DNA of 64,000 bases from Pseudomonas_T sp032052615. Its GTDB lineage: Bacteria; Pseudomonadota; Gammaproteobacteria; Pseudomonadales; Pseudomonadaceae. The notes under the pieces are model-generated. The model saw nothing but the letters and a program-made list of their open reading frames with translations, had not been told where the DNA came from and made no database searches. Shown here one piece after another: positions 23,138 through 31,551 of this stretch (position 1 is its first letter; the number at the start of each line of letters is the position of its first letter). Both the position numbers and the translations under genes were made by a program. The stretch covers positions 62,001 through 126,000 of the forward strand of contig DAMBWF010000004.1 of the NCBI GenBank assembly GCA_032052615.1, given 5' to 3'.

Positions 23138-24292
23138 ATGGGCCCGATCTTCCCCTGGCGCGACGGCAACCGCTTCACCCTGTGGGTCGACGGCCCGCGC
23201 TTCTTCCCGGCAATGCTGGCGGCCATCGCGGCGGCCGAACGGCAGGTGGCGCTGGAGCTGTACCTGGTGGAAGCCGGCGCGTGCAGCGAGGCGCTGGTGG
23301 AGGCTCTGTGCGCCGCCGCCGAGCGCGGGGTGAAGGTGCGTTGCCTGTTCGACGGCTTCGGTGGCCTGCGCCTGGGCACCGGGCCGCGGGCCCGGCTGGC
23401 CGCCGCCGGGGTCCACGTGCGGGCCTACAACCCGCTGCGCTGGCGGCATGGCCTGAACAACCTGTATCGCGACCACCGCAAGCTGCTGGTGGTCGACGAC
23501 GCTGTGGCTTTCGTCGGCGGCGCGGGCGCCACCGACGAATTCTGGCGGCCAACGGCGGACGCCAGCGATTGGCACGAGGTGATGGTGGAGATCGAGGGTC
23601 CCTTGGTGGGCCACTGGCAGGCGCTGTTCAACGTGCAGTGGCTGGCCAGCCTCGGCCGGCACCCCTGGAAGCCCGGCGAGGCGCCGGGGCTTGCCCGCTT
23701 GCCGCCGCGCCCGTCGGCGGGGCGGGGGCTGGGCCGGGTGGCTTACGCCGACGCGCGCCAGCATCGGGACATCGTGCAGTCGCTGATGCGCAGCCTGAAG
23801 CGGGCGCGCCAGCGCATCTGGCTAGCGACCCCCTATTTCCTGCCGAGCTGGAAGGTGCGCCGGGCCTTGATCCGCGCCGCTCGCCGGGGCGTGGACGTGC
23901 GCCTGCTGCTCACCAGCCGGCGTACCGATCACGCCCCGGTGCGCTTCGCCGGCCAGCGCTACTACCCGCGCCTGCTCAAGGCGGGGGTGCGGATATTCGA
24001 ATACCAGCCGCGCTTCCTGCATCTGAAAATGGTGCTGGCCGACGACTGGGTGAGCGTCGGCTCGTGCAACTTCGACCATTGGAACCTGCGCTTCAACCTG
24101 GAGGCGAACCTGGAGGCGGTGGACCCGGCACTGACCGGGGCGGTGGCCGGTTGCTTCGCCGACGATTTCGCCCTGAGCCGCGAGATCACCCTGGCGGACT
24201 GGCGCGCGCGGCCGCTGCTCAAGCGCTTCTACCAGCGCCTATGGGGCTCCCTGGACCGTTGGGTGGTGGACCTGCTGAACCGGCGTAGTTGA
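23138..24292 (+). CDS. Phospholipase D-family cardiolipin synthase (ClsB-like)
   Basis: The 384-residue protein has two HKD catalytic motifs, HRKLLVVD (His113, Lys115, Asp120) and HLKMVLAD (His295, Lys297, Asp302), each followed by a glycine/serine-asparagine strand (FVGGAG; SVGSCNFDHWNLRFNLEAN). Absence of transmembrane helices at the N terminus and the length fit the ClsB/YbhO type of cardiolipin synthase rather than ClsA. It would join two phosphatidylglycerols, or a phosphatidylglycerol and another alcohol, at the membrane surface. It follows the YceI gene by 7 bp and has a poor ribosome site, consistent with coupling. Confidence 0.87.
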   Translation: MGPIFPWRDGNRFTLWVDGPRFFPAMLAAIAAAERQVALELYLVEAGACSEALVEALCAAAERGVKVRCLFDGFGGLRLGTGPRARLAAAGVHVRAYNPLRWRHGLNNLYRDHRKLLVVDDAVAFVGGAGATDEFWRPTADASDWHEVMVEIEGPLVGHWQALFNVQWLASLGRHPWKPGEAPGLARLPPRPSAGRGLGRVAYADARQHRDIVQSLMRSLKRARQRIWLATPYFLPSWKVRRALIRAARRGVDVRLLLTSRRTDHAPVRFAGQRYYPRLLKAGVRIFEYQPRFLHLKMVLADDWVSVGSCNFDHWNLRFNLEANLEAVDPALTGAVAGCFADDFALSREITLADWRARPLLKRFYQRLWGSLDRWVVDLLNRRS

Positions 24293-24369
24293 GCCCTGTA
24301 GTAGGGGCCTGTTACCCGATGGGCAAGCCCCCGGCGGATAATGCCGCGACCTTTCACTGGAGATCGACG

Positions 24370-24951
24370 ATGACCGCGAAGACGATTCTGATGCTGGTGG
24401 GCGACTACGCCGAGGACTACGAGACCATGGTGCCGTTCCAGGCGCTCACCATGGTCGGGCACGCCGTGCACGCGGTCTGCCCCGACAAGCGCGCCGGCGA
24501 CACGGTACGCACCGCCATCCATGACTTCGAGGGCGAGCAGACCTACAGCGAGAAGCCGGGGCACCGCTTCGTCCTCAACCATGACTTCGACGCGGTGCGC
24601 GCCGAGGACTACGACGCCCTGGTGATCCCCGGCGGCCGCGCTCCGGAATACCTGCGGCTAAACGAGACGGTGTTGGGCCTGGTGCGGGCCTTCGACGCGG
24701 CCGGCAAGCCTATCGCCGCCGTCTGTCACGGCGCGCAACTGCTGGCGGCCGCCGGTGTCCTGCGCGGTCGCGCGTGCAGCGCCTACCCAGCCTGCGCGCC
24801 AGACGTGCGCCTGGCCGGCGGCGAGTACGTGGATCTTCCGGTGGACCAGGCCCACGTCCAGGGCAACCTGGTGAGCGCACCGGCCTGGCCGGCCCACCCC
24901 GCCTGGCTGGCGGCGTTCCTGAAGCTGCTGGGCACCCGCATCGAGCCCTGA
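24370..24951 (+). CDS. DJ-1/PfpI-family protein
   Basis: The 193-residue protein has the DJ-1/PfpI fold: TILMLVGDYAEDYETMVPFQAL at the N terminus, with a glutamate near residue 17, the conserved DYDALVIPGGRAPEYLR and the nucleophile elbow AAVCHGAQLLAAAGVLRG with Cys as nucleophile and an adjacent His. Family members act as glyoxalases, deglycases or peptidases; the glutamate-cysteine-histidine set is present so it is probably enzymatic. The start is well supported by GGAGATCGACG. It stands alone, 78 bp after the cardiolipin synthase gene. Confidence 0.88.
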   Translation: MTAKTILMLVGDYAEDYETMVPFQALTMVGHAVHAVCPDKRAGDTVRTAIHDFEGEQTYSEKPGHRFVLNHDFDAVRAEDYDALVIPGGRAPEYLRLNETVLGLVRAFDAAGKPIAAVCHGAQLLAAAGVLRGRACSAYPACAPDVRLAGGEYVDLPVDQAHVQGNLVSAPAWPAHPAWLAAFLKLLGTRIEP

Positions 24952-25000
24952 TGCGTCGGAGCTGCGCGCGTCGCCCCCTCACGCGAGGAGATCACCCCCC

Positions 25001-25300
25001 ATGTGCGAGCTGTACGTCAAGGCCGACCCGATCCTCTACGAATCCCGCTCGCGCTCCCTGCGCCTGCGCGGAGTGGTCACCACATTGCGCTTGGAGAACC
25101 AGTTCTGGGACATCCTGCGGGAGATCGCCGAGGTCGACGGGATGACCGTCAACCAGTTGATCGGCAAGCTTTATGACGAGGTGATGGACTACCGGGGCGA
25201 GGTGGTGAACTTCGCCTCCTTCCTGCGGGTGAGCTGTACCCGCTACCTGGCGCAACGACGTGGCGAAACCCGGGGCCAGGTGGTGTCGCTGCGCGGCTGA
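25001..25300 (+). CDS. Ribbon-helix-helix domain protein
   Basis: A 99-residue protein with the RHH_4 pattern: SRSLRLRGVVTTLRLENQFWDILREIAEVDGMTVNQLIGKLYDEV, where the strand VVTTLRLEN is followed by two helices. Such proteins bind DNA as dimers; genes of this family are sometimes mislabelled as aryl-sulfate sulfotransferase. GAGGAG lies 10 bases before the ATG. It precedes mntH by about 78 bp on the same strand. Its target is unknown. Confidence 0.78.
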   Translation: MCELYVKADPILYESRSRSLRLRGVVTTLRLENQFWDILREIAEVDGMTVNQLIGKLYDEVMDYRGEVVNFASFLRVSCTRYLAQRRGETRGQVVSLRG

Positions 25301-25378
25301 ACGGCCGCCCCCGGGACGCGACGGCGAGGGCGCGCAGCGGCTAAGCTGGGCGTGTCGCCGTCCGCCCGCCGAGCCGCC

Positions 25379-26698
25379 GTGATCTTCAAGCTGCCTACTA
25401 CCGCCACCGCGCCGTTCTGCCCGTCGGCGGTCAATCAGACCATCGCCATCCCCGCCAATGCGTCGCTCTGGCGCAAGCTCATGCTCTATGCCGGGCCTGG
25501 CCTGCTGGTCTCGGTGGGCTACATGGACCCGGGCAACTGGGCCACCGCCATCGAGGCCGGCTCGCGCTTCGGTTATGCGTTGCTGTTCGTCGCGGTGTTC
25601 GCCAGCCTCGCCGGCATGCTGTTGCAGAACCTCTGCTCGCGCCTTGGCATCGCCAGCGGCCGGGACCTGGCTCAGCTCTCCCGGGAGCGCTACCGGCCCG
25701 GCGTGGCGCGGGGGCTGTGGCTGCTGGCGGAGCTGTCCATCGTCGCCACGGATCTGGCCGAGGTGTTGGGCGCGGCCCTGGCGTTCCACCTGCTGCTGGG
25801 GGTGTCGATCACCACCGGGGTGGTGCTGACCGCCTTCGACACACTCCTGGTGCTGGTGCTGCAAGGGGCAAACTTCCGCCGCTTGGAAGCCATCGTGCTG
25901 GCGCTGATCGCCACCATTGGCGGCTGCTTCTTCGTCGAGCTGCTGCTAGTGAAGCCCCACTGGCCGGACGTGGCCGCCGGCCTGAAGCCCTCCTGGGAGG
26001 TGCTGGGCAGCCAGGAACCGCTGTACCTGGCCATCGGCATCCTCGGCGCCACGGTGATGCCCCACAACCTCTACCTGCATTCCTCGGTGGTGCAGACCCG
26101 GGTCTCCGACGGCTCCGAGCGGGGCCGGCGCACGGCGATCCGTTTCGCCCGCCTGGACACCCTGGCCTCTTTGTCCTTGGCGTTGCTGGTGAACGGCTCG
26201 ATCATCGTCCTGGCCGCCGCGGCCTTCCACGGCAGCGGCCACCAGGACACCGTGGACATCCAGGACGCCTATCGCCTGCTGGACCCCCTGGTGGGCGGCA
26301 CCCTGGCCAGCCTGCTGTTCGGCATCGCCCTGCTGGCCTCGGGGCAGAGTTCCACCTTCACCGGGACCATCGCCGGTCAGGTGGTGATGGAGGGTTTCCT
26401 GCGGGCGAAGATTCCCTGCTGGCAGCGGCGCCTGATCACCCGTGCGCTGGCCCTGGCGCCGGCCCTGGTGGGCGTGCTCTGGCTGGGCGAGCGGGCCGTG
26501 GGCCAGTTGCTGGTGCTCAGCCAGGTGGTGCTCAGCCTGCAACTGCCGTTCGCCCTCTGGCCGCTGATCCGCTTCAGCAGCGACCCTCGCGTGATGGGGC
26601 ACTTCGCCAATGGCCGCGTGGTGACCGTCCTGGCCTGGGCGCTGTTCGCCCTGATCAGTCTGGCCAACCTTGGCCTGCTGTATTTCTGGATCAGCTGA
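25379..26698 (+). CDS. mntH: NRAMP-family divalent metal transporter
   Basis: Proton-coupled manganese (or iron) importer of the inner membrane. The 439-residue protein has eleven hydrophobic helices and the NRAMP signatures: DPGNWAT in the first helix (metal-binding Asp and Asn), the consensus transport region GATVMPHNLYLHSS with its Met-Pro-His, and GQSSTFTGTIAGQVVMEGF. I chose the GTG at 25379 (IFKLPTT after it); GTG at 25352 is also possible. No MntR or Fur site is evident in the short leader. In P. aeruginosa the neighbouring gene is fumarase; here a Fic module separates them. Confidence 0.93.
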   Translation: MIFKLPTTATAPFCPSAVNQTIAIPANASLWRKLMLYAGPGLLVSVGYMDPGNWATAIEAGSRFGYALLFVAVFASLAGMLLQNLCSRLGIASGRDLAQLSRERYRPGVARGLWLLAELSIVATDLAEVLGAALAFHLLLGVSITTGVVLTAFDTLLVLVLQGANFRRLEAIVLALIATIGGCFFVELLLVKPHWPDVAAGLKPSWEVLGSQEPLYLAIGILGATVMPHNLYLHSSVVQTRVSDGSERGRRTAIRFARLDTLASLSLALLVNGSIIVLAAAAFHGSGHQDTVDIQDAYRLLDPLVGGTLASLLFGIALLASGQSSTFTGTIAGQVVMEGFLRAKIPCWQRRLITRALALAPALVGVLWLGERAVGQLLVLSQVVLSLQLPFALWPLIRFSSDPRVMGHFANGRVVTVLAWALFALISLANLGLLYFWIS

Positions 26699-26739
26699 CG
26701 GGGCCTCGATGATTGGCCAGAAGGGGGCGGATAGGGCGA

Positions 26740-26760
26740 AGCGAATGGTTTCGCTATACT
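26740..26760 (+). promoter_or_regulatory. Candidate promoter/operator of the yhfG-fic pair
   Basis: TATACT at 26755-26760 is a good -10, 33 bp before the antitoxin start. A perfect inverted repeat AGCGAA (26740-26745) / TTCGCT (26750-26755) with a 4-base gap overlaps it, where a repressor would block RNA polymerase. No good -35 is visible. Autoregulation is inferred from position. Confidence 0.45.
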
Positions 26761-26792
26761 TGTCCCCTCGCTGCTGAGGAGGTACTCCACCG

Positions 26793-26960
26793 ATGAACAC
26801 GCCCAGCCTTGAAGCCAAGAAAGCCTATTGTTCGAAAACGCGCCGCTCCAACTATACGGCCAGCCTTCGTCTGGAAGGTTATGTCGTGACGGCCAGTGAC
26901 GCGCTTCGGGAGCTGCCTGGCCGTGAAGCCGTCCTCCAGGCTTACCGTAAGCAAGCTTGA
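26793..26960 (+). CDS. YhfG/VbhA-type antitoxin of Fic
   Basis: This 55-residue protein starts MNTPSLEAKKAYCSKTRRSN, as in YhfG-family antitoxins. It contains the Fic inhibitory helix motif (S/T)xxxE(G/N): Ser24, Glu28, Gly29 in ASLRLEGY. In VbhA the glutamate enters the ATP site of the toxin and blocks AMP transfer. It is preceded by GAGGAGG and its stop overlaps the fic start by one base (TGATG), so antitoxin and toxin are translationally coupled. It is shorter than usual gene-finder cutoffs and easily missed. Third positions are less G/C-rich than in the neighbouring genes. Confidence 0.87.
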   Translation: MNTPSLEAKKAYCSKTRRSNYTASLRLEGYVVTASDALRELPGREAVLQAYRKQA

Positions 26961-27559
26961 TGCTGGATAAGTACGGCGTTGGCCAGGACCCGTACTGCTA
27001 TCCCGGCACGCAGGTATTGCGCAACCGTCTGCAACTGCATGAGGCGCAAATACTAGCCCAGGCCGAACGCGATCTTACCGAGATTGCTGCCAGCCAATTG
27101 GATTTCGCGCCCCCGCCCTATGGATTCGACTACCTAAAGCGCCTGCACCATATTCTCTTCCGCGATCTCTACGAATGGGCTGGGCAGATTCGCACCGTCG
27201 ATATCTCCAAAGGTGGCACCCACTTCTGCACAGTAAATCGCGTCGAGCCAGAGGCCATTAAAATCTTCGAGGCCATGGCGCATGACGCTTGGTTCGAGGG
27301 GTACGGGCGCGAGCAGCTGATCGAAGTCGCCGCTCCATGTTACGGCGATCTCAACATGATCCACCCGTTTCGAGAGGGCAATGGCCGTGCTCAGCGAATT
27401 CTGTTTGAGCACTTGATCATCAACGTGGGTTTCGAAGTGAACTGGTGGGCGGTGAAAGAGGATGAGTGGATCGCTGCCAACGTTGACGCAGTGATATGCG
27501 ATTACCGGGCATTGCTTCGAGTCTTCGATCAATGCATCGGCGGTGTCATCGATTCTTGA
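26960..27559 (+). CDS. fic: Fic-domain adenylyltransferase toxin
   Basis: Fic enzymes transfer AMP to a hydroxyl side chain of target proteins; the bacterial toxins of this class AMPylate DNA gyrase and topoisomerase IV. The 199-residue protein carries the full active-site motif HPFREGNGRAQR (residues 135-146, catalytic His135) and the upstream flap/hairpin DLYEWAGQIRTVDISKGGTHFC. No inhibitory SxxxE(G/N) helix is obvious in its own N or C terminus, so inhibition should come from the upstream YhfG protein. The ATG at 26960 overlaps the antitoxin stop. Codon use is clearly lower in G+C than the surroundings (many ATT, GAT, CGA, AAA codons), a sign of recent transfer. Confidence 0.92.
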   Translation: MLDKYGVGQDPYCYPGTQVLRNRLQLHEAQILAQAERDLTEIAASQLDFAPPPYGFDYLKRLHHILFRDLYEWAGQIRTVDISKGGTHFCTVNRVEPEAIKIFEAMAHDAWFEGYGREQLIEVAAPCYGDLNMIHPFREGNGRAQRILFEHLIINVGFEVNWWAVKEDEWIAANVDAVICDYRALLRVFDQCIGGVIDS

Positions 27560-27566
27560 GGGCAAG

Positions 27567-27600
27567 ACAAAAAAGCCCGGCAGGGCCGGGCTTTTCGTGT
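27567..27600. terminator. Bidirectional terminator between fic and fumarase
   Basis: Perfect 11-base arms AAAAGCCCGGC (27571-27581) and GCCGGGCTTTT (27585-27595) around AGG. T runs exist on both strands, so it serves the convergent fic (+) and fumarase (-) genes. Confidence 0.9.
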
Positions 27601-27615
27601 CGCGGGTCGTGGCGG

Positions 27616-29139
27616 TTACTGCACTTCCACCGCCAGGTTCTCAGCGATCTTCTTCTGCCAGATGGCTGGGCCGGTGATGTGCACCGACTCGCCGTTGGTG
27701 TCCACGGCGACGGTCACCGGCATGTCCTTCACCTCGAACTCGTAGATGGCTTCCATGCCCAGCTCGGCGAAGGCCAGGGTCTTCGACGCCTTGATGGCCT
27801 GGGCCACCAGGTAGGCGGCGCCGCCCACGGCCATCAGGTACACGGCCTTGTTGTCGCGGATCGCCTCGATGGCGAGGGGGCCGCGCTCGGACTTGCCGAT
27901 CATGCCCAGCAGGCCGGTCTGTTCGAGGATCTGCCGGGTGAACTTGTCCATCCGGGTGGCGGTGGTGGGGCCGGCGGGACCGACCACTTCGTTGCCCACC
28001 GGATCGACCGGCCCGACGTAGTAGATGAAGCGGCCCTTGAGGTCCACCGGCAGCGGCTCGCCCTTGTTGAGCATGTCCACCATGCGCTTGTGGGCGGCGT
28101 CGCGGCCGGTGAGCATCTTGCCGTTGAGCAGCAGGGTCTCGCCCGGCTTCCAGCTCCGCACTTCTTCCGGGGTGACGGTGTCCAGGTTCACCCGGCGCGC
28201 CGAGGGGCCGGCTTCCCAGACGATTTCCGGGTAGGCGTCCAGGGGCGGCGCTTCCAGGGCGGCCGGGCCGGAACCGTCGAGCACGAAATGGGCGTGACGG
28301 GTGGCGGCGCAGTTCGGGATCATGCACACCGGCAGCGAGGCGGCGTGGGTCGGGTAATCCATGATCTTCACGTCGAGCACGGTGGTCAGGCCGCCCAGGC
28401 CCTGGGCGCCGATGCCCAGTTGGTTGACCTTCTCGAACAGCTCCAGGCGCAGCTCCTCGATGCGATTCCGCGGGCCACGGGCCTTCAGCTCGTGGATGTC
28501 GATCGGGTCCATCAGGACTTCCTTGGCCATCACCGCGGCTTTCTCGGCGGTGCCGCCGATGCCGATGCCGAGCATGCCCGGCGGGCACCAGCCGGCGCCC
28601 ATGGTCGGCACGGTCTTCAGGACCCAGTCGACGATGGAGTCGGACGGGTTGAGCATGGCCATCTTCGACTTGTTCTCGGAACCGCCGCCCTTGGCGGCCA
28701 CGTCCACTTCCACGGTGTTGCCGGGGACGATGGAATAGTGGATCACCGCCGGGGTGTTGTCCTTGGTGTTCTTACGGGCACCCGCCGGGTCGGCCAGGAT
28801 CGAGGCGCGCAGGACGTTCTCCGGCAGGTTGTAGGCGCGGCGCACGCCCTCGTTGATCATGTCGTCGAGGCCCATGGTGGCGCCGTCCCAGCGCACGTCC
28901 ATGCCGACGCGGACGAAGACGGTGACGATACCGGTGTCCTGGCAGATCGGCCGGTGGCCGGTGGCGCACATGCGCGAGTTGATCAGGATCTGCGCCATCG
29001 AATCGCGGGCGGCCGGGGATTCCTCCCGCAGGTAGGCCGCGTGCATGGCCTGGATGAAATCCACGGGGTGGTAATAGGAGATGAACTGCAGGGCATCGGC
29101 GACGCTCTGGATCAGGTCGTCCTGCTTGATCACGGTCAT
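27616..29139 (-). CDS. Class I fumarate hydratase (4Fe-4S, homodimeric type)
   Basis: Converts fumarate and malate in the TCA cycle using an oxygen-sensitive 4Fe-4S cluster. The 507-residue sequence joins the alpha and beta domains in one chain. Candidate cluster cysteines sit in the family motifs ICQDTGIVTVF, GWCPPGMLGIGIGG and MIPNCAATRHAHF. The beta domain ends with YEFEVKDMPVTVAVD. Start at 29139 (MTVIKQDDLIQSVADAL) follows GAGGAGCGCCCC; the open frame further upstream is not conserved in character. It is the same order as in P. aeruginosa, next to a membrane diguanylate cyclase. Its terminator is shared with fic. Confidence 0.94.
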   Translation of the reverse strand: MTVIKQDDLIQSVADALQFISYYHPVDFIQAMHAAYLREESPAARDSMAQILINSRMCATGHRPICQDTGIVTVFVRVGMDVRWDGATMGLDDMINEGVRRAYNLPENVLRASILADPAGARKNTKDNTPAVIHYSIVPGNTVEVDVAAKGGGSENKSKMAMLNPSDSIVDWVLKTVPTMGAGWCPPGMLGIGIGGTAEKAAVMAKEVLMDPIDIHELKARGPRNRIEELRLELFEKVNQLGIGAQGLGGLTTVLDVKIMDYPTHAASLPVCMIPNCAATRHAHFVLDGSGPAALEAPPLDAYPEIVWEAGPSARRVNLDTVTPEEVRSWKPGETLLLNGKMLTGRDAAHKRMVDMLNKGEPLPVDLKGRFIYYVGPVDPVGNEVVGPAGPTTATRMDKFTRQILEQTGLLGMIGKSERGPLAIEAIRDNKAVYLMAVGGAAYLVAQAIKASKTLAFAELGMEAIYEFEVKDMPVTVAVDTNGESVHITGPAIWQKKIAENLAVEVQ

Positions 29140-29337
29140 GGGGCGCTCCTCTTCGAACGGGAACTCTGGGAAACGCCGGACGATCCGGCGCGCGGCGATG
29201 GGAAAAGGCGCGGCAGTATAGCGCGCCGCCTCGTCCCCGACACCCGCGAGGGCCGTGCCGGCCGGACGAACAGAACCTAGGCATTTGCCAGGCACCTAGG
29301 TAGAGTGGCGGCCAGGTGCCAGTACGGGATGGAGCCC

Positions 29338-30456
29338 ATGAGCCCAGCAAGCCCGAGACGCTCTCCGCAAGCCCTGCAAAAGCTGCTGCTCAAGCGCTTC
29401 GCCATGGCATGCGCCACCTATGGGCTGGTGCTGTGCCTGACCTGGGTGGCGGTGCTCTGCGGCCTGTATCGCGCGCCGGTTCGCGTCGCGCTGATCAGCA
29501 GCGGGCTCGTGGTCCTCAGTCAGGTGGTGTTCCTCGGTCTGTTCTGCAGCGGGCTCAACCGCCGGTTCCGCGACCCGAGCCTGGCCGAAGGGCAGATGCT
29601 GGTGGCCCTGGGCTGGCTGCTCTACCTGCTGGCGCACCTGGACATCGCCCGGGGCACGCTGATGATCTTCTATGCCCTGGTGATGCTGTTCGGGGTGTTC
29701 CAGTTGCAACCCCGGGGGTTCGTGCGCTGCGCGATCTTCGCCTTCCTCACCTTCTGCGGCCTCAACCTCTGGGAAGCCCACTGCCTGCGCCTGCCGGAGC
29801 CCGGCCTGGCGCTGTTGCAGGTCTGCGTGCTGTTCGTGCTGCTGGTCTGGCTGGGGCTGTTCGCCAAGTACCTGCAGGACATGCGCCAGCGCATGCGCAA
29901 GCGGCGCTTCGCCCTCCAGGCCCACCAAGACACCCTGCGCGGCATGATGCGCCAGTTGGAGGACCTGGTGGCCACCGACGAGCTCACCGGGCTGTTCAAC
30001 CGCCGGCACTTCCTGCGCCTGGCGGGGCTCGCCCAGCAAACCCTGACGCCCGGTCGCCGCCATGGGCTGGCGCTGATCGATCTCGACCATTTCAAGCGGA
30101 TCAACGATGCCCATGGCCACGCGGTGGGCGACCGCGTGCTGCAGACCTTCGCCTCGGTGGCGCGAGCCTGCCTGCGGGAGGGCGATGTCCTGGCCCGCTA
30201 TGGCGGCGAGGAATTCGTCCTGCTGCTGCCCGATTGCGAGAGCGACCGGCTGGCCGCCTGCTGCGAGCGCCTGCGGGAAGCCTTTTCCCGGGCCGAGCCG
30301 GTGGGGGCGAGGGTGTCCGACCTCAGCCTGTCGGCCGGGATGACCCTGCTGGAGGCCGGCGAGCCGCTGGACGCCGCCCTGCAACGGGCCGACCAGGCCC
30401 TGTACCGCGCCAAGCGCGGCGGCCGCAACCGCTGCGACGCCGCCTGGGAATGCTAG
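29338..30456 (+). CDS. Membrane-bound diguanylate cyclase (SadC-like)
   Basis: This 372-residue protein has five or six hydrophobic helices (about 20-190), then a short coiled linker and a GGDEF domain (about 215-370). The domain reads DELTGLFNRRHF, ALIDLDHFKRINDAHGHAVGD and the active site YGGEEF; the inhibitory I-site RxxD (REGD) sits five residues before it. It should make cyclic di-GMP at the inner membrane with product inhibition. Position between fumarase and the ferredoxin reductase matches sadC of P. aeruginosa, which promotes surface attachment, so orthology is likely although this copy is shorter. Start 29338 is a choice; ATG at 29329 and GTG at 29305 are also in frame. Confidence 0.87.
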   Translation: MSPASPRRSPQALQKLLLKRFAMACATYGLVLCLTWVAVLCGLYRAPVRVALISSGLVVLSQVVFLGLFCSGLNRRFRDPSLAEGQMLVALGWLLYLLAHLDIARGTLMIFYALVMLFGVFQLQPRGFVRCAIFAFLTFCGLNLWEAHCLRLPEPGLALLQVCVLFVLLVWLGLFAKYLQDMRQRMRKRRFALQAHQDTLRGMMRQLEDLVATDELTGLFNRRHFLRLAGLAQQTLTPGRRHGLALIDLDHFKRINDAHGHAVGDRVLQTFASVARACLREGDVLARYGGEEFVLLLPDCESDRLAACCERLREAFSRAEPVGARVSDLSLSAGMTLLEAGEPLDAALQRADQALYRAKRGGRNRCDAAWEC

Positions 30457-30472
30457 GCTGGCGGTTTTCTCG

Positions 30473-31450
30473 ATGAGCCCACCCATGCCTGTGCCCGACG
30501 ACGACCCGGCCTGGCCGCGCCTCGCCATTGGCGAGCGGCACTGGCGCGTCGCGCCGGGTAGCCCACTGCTCGATGCCTTGAACCAGGCCGGCCTGGCGAT
30601 TCCCTATAGCTGCCGGGCCGGCGTCTGCCAAGCATGCCGGGTGCGGTGCCTGGAGGGCGAGCCGGAAGACGCCGCGCCCGACGCGCTGGCGCCGGCGCAA
30701 CGGGCCGCCGGCTGGCGGCTGGCCTGCCAGTGCCGGGTGGTCGGGGACCTGCGCCTGGAGCCGTGCGATCCCCGGCACGACAACCTGGCGGCGACGGTGC
30801 AGGCCATCGATTGGCTGACGCCGACGGTAGTGCGGCTGCGCCTGTCGCCCGAGCGGCCGCTGCGCTACGCGGCCGGCCAGCACGTGCTATTGGGGCGCGA
30901 CGCGGGCTTGGCGCGCCCCTATTCCCTGGCCAGCCTGCCGGGGGAAGACCCTTGGCTGGAGTTTCACCTGGCGTACCGCCGGACAGGCGCCTTCAGCCGC
31001 GTGGCATCCGCGCTGCGCCCCGGGGACCGCGTGTGGCTGGGGCCGCCCTTGGGCGGGACGCTGCGCTACGAGGCGGACTGGCAGGAAGAGCCGCTGTGGC
31101 TGCTGGCGGCCGGCACGGGCCTGGCGCCCCTGTGGAGCGTGCTGCGGGACGCGTTGCGCCAGGGCCATCGGGGACCGATCCGCCTGGTCCACCTGGCGCG
31201 CCCGGGGGCGCATTACCTGGCCGAGTCATTGCGCCGCCTCGCCGGCGTCCATGGGCAGCTGGTGGTGGACCTGGTGGAGCCGGACGGGGAGGTGGCCCTG
31301 CTGGACGGGCTGCGCCAGGTCACCCGCCATAGCCGGGTGCTGCTCTGCGGCCCGCCGGCCTTCGTCGAGGCCCTGTCGCGCCGGCTCTACCTGGCCGGCC
31401 TGCCCCGCTCCCGCCTGCTGACCGAAGCCTTCCTGCCACGGGTCGACTGA
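30473..31450 (+). CDS. 2Fe-2S ferredoxin-fused flavin reductase
   Basis: A 325-residue electron-transfer protein with an N-terminal plant-type [2Fe-2S] ferredoxin domain and a ferredoxin-NADP reductase module. The cluster cysteines are in YSCRAGVCQACRVRC with the fourth in LACQC. The FAD-binding motif is RPYSLASLPG and the NAD(P)-binding motif AAGTGLAPLWSVL, with CGPPAFVEAL near the end. It resembles the reductase components of oxygenases and of CDP-6-deoxyglucoseen reductase; the partner enzyme is unknown. It starts 14 bp after the GGDEF gene. An ATG at 30485 is an alternative start. Confidence 0.88.
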   Translation: MSPPMPVPDDDPAWPRLAIGERHWRVAPGSPLLDALNQAGLAIPYSCRAGVCQACRVRCLEGEPEDAAPDALAPAQRAAGWRLACQCRVVGDLRLEPCDPRHDNLAATVQAIDWLTPTVVRLRLSPERPLRYAAGQHVLLGRDAGLARPYSLASLPGEDPWLEFHLAYRRTGAFSRVASALRPGDRVWLGPPLGGTLRYEADWQEEPLWLLAAGTGLAPLWSVLRDALRQGHRGPIRLVHLARPGAHYLAESLRRLAGVHGQLVVDLVEPDGEVALLDGLRQVTRHSRVLLCGPPAFVEALSRRLYLAGLPRSRLLTEAFLPRVD

Positions 31451-31509
31451 GCCTCGCCCGCGCGGTCAATTTGGCGTCGGCCGAGTCCGGCATTCGGTCT
31501 TGCGGGTAT

Positions 31510-31538
31510 GAAAAAGCCGCCCGTGGGCGGCTCTTTCC
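31510..31538. terminator. Terminator between ferredoxin reductase and pykA
   Basis: Arms AGCCGCCC (31515-31522) and GGGCGGCT (31525-31532). Read on the minus strand the stem is followed by five T residues, ending pykA transcription; the plus-strand side has CTTT and is weaker. The core is the same as in the hairpin at 52125-52154. Confidence 0.82.
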
Positions 31539-31551
31539 AGGCGGGTGGCGA

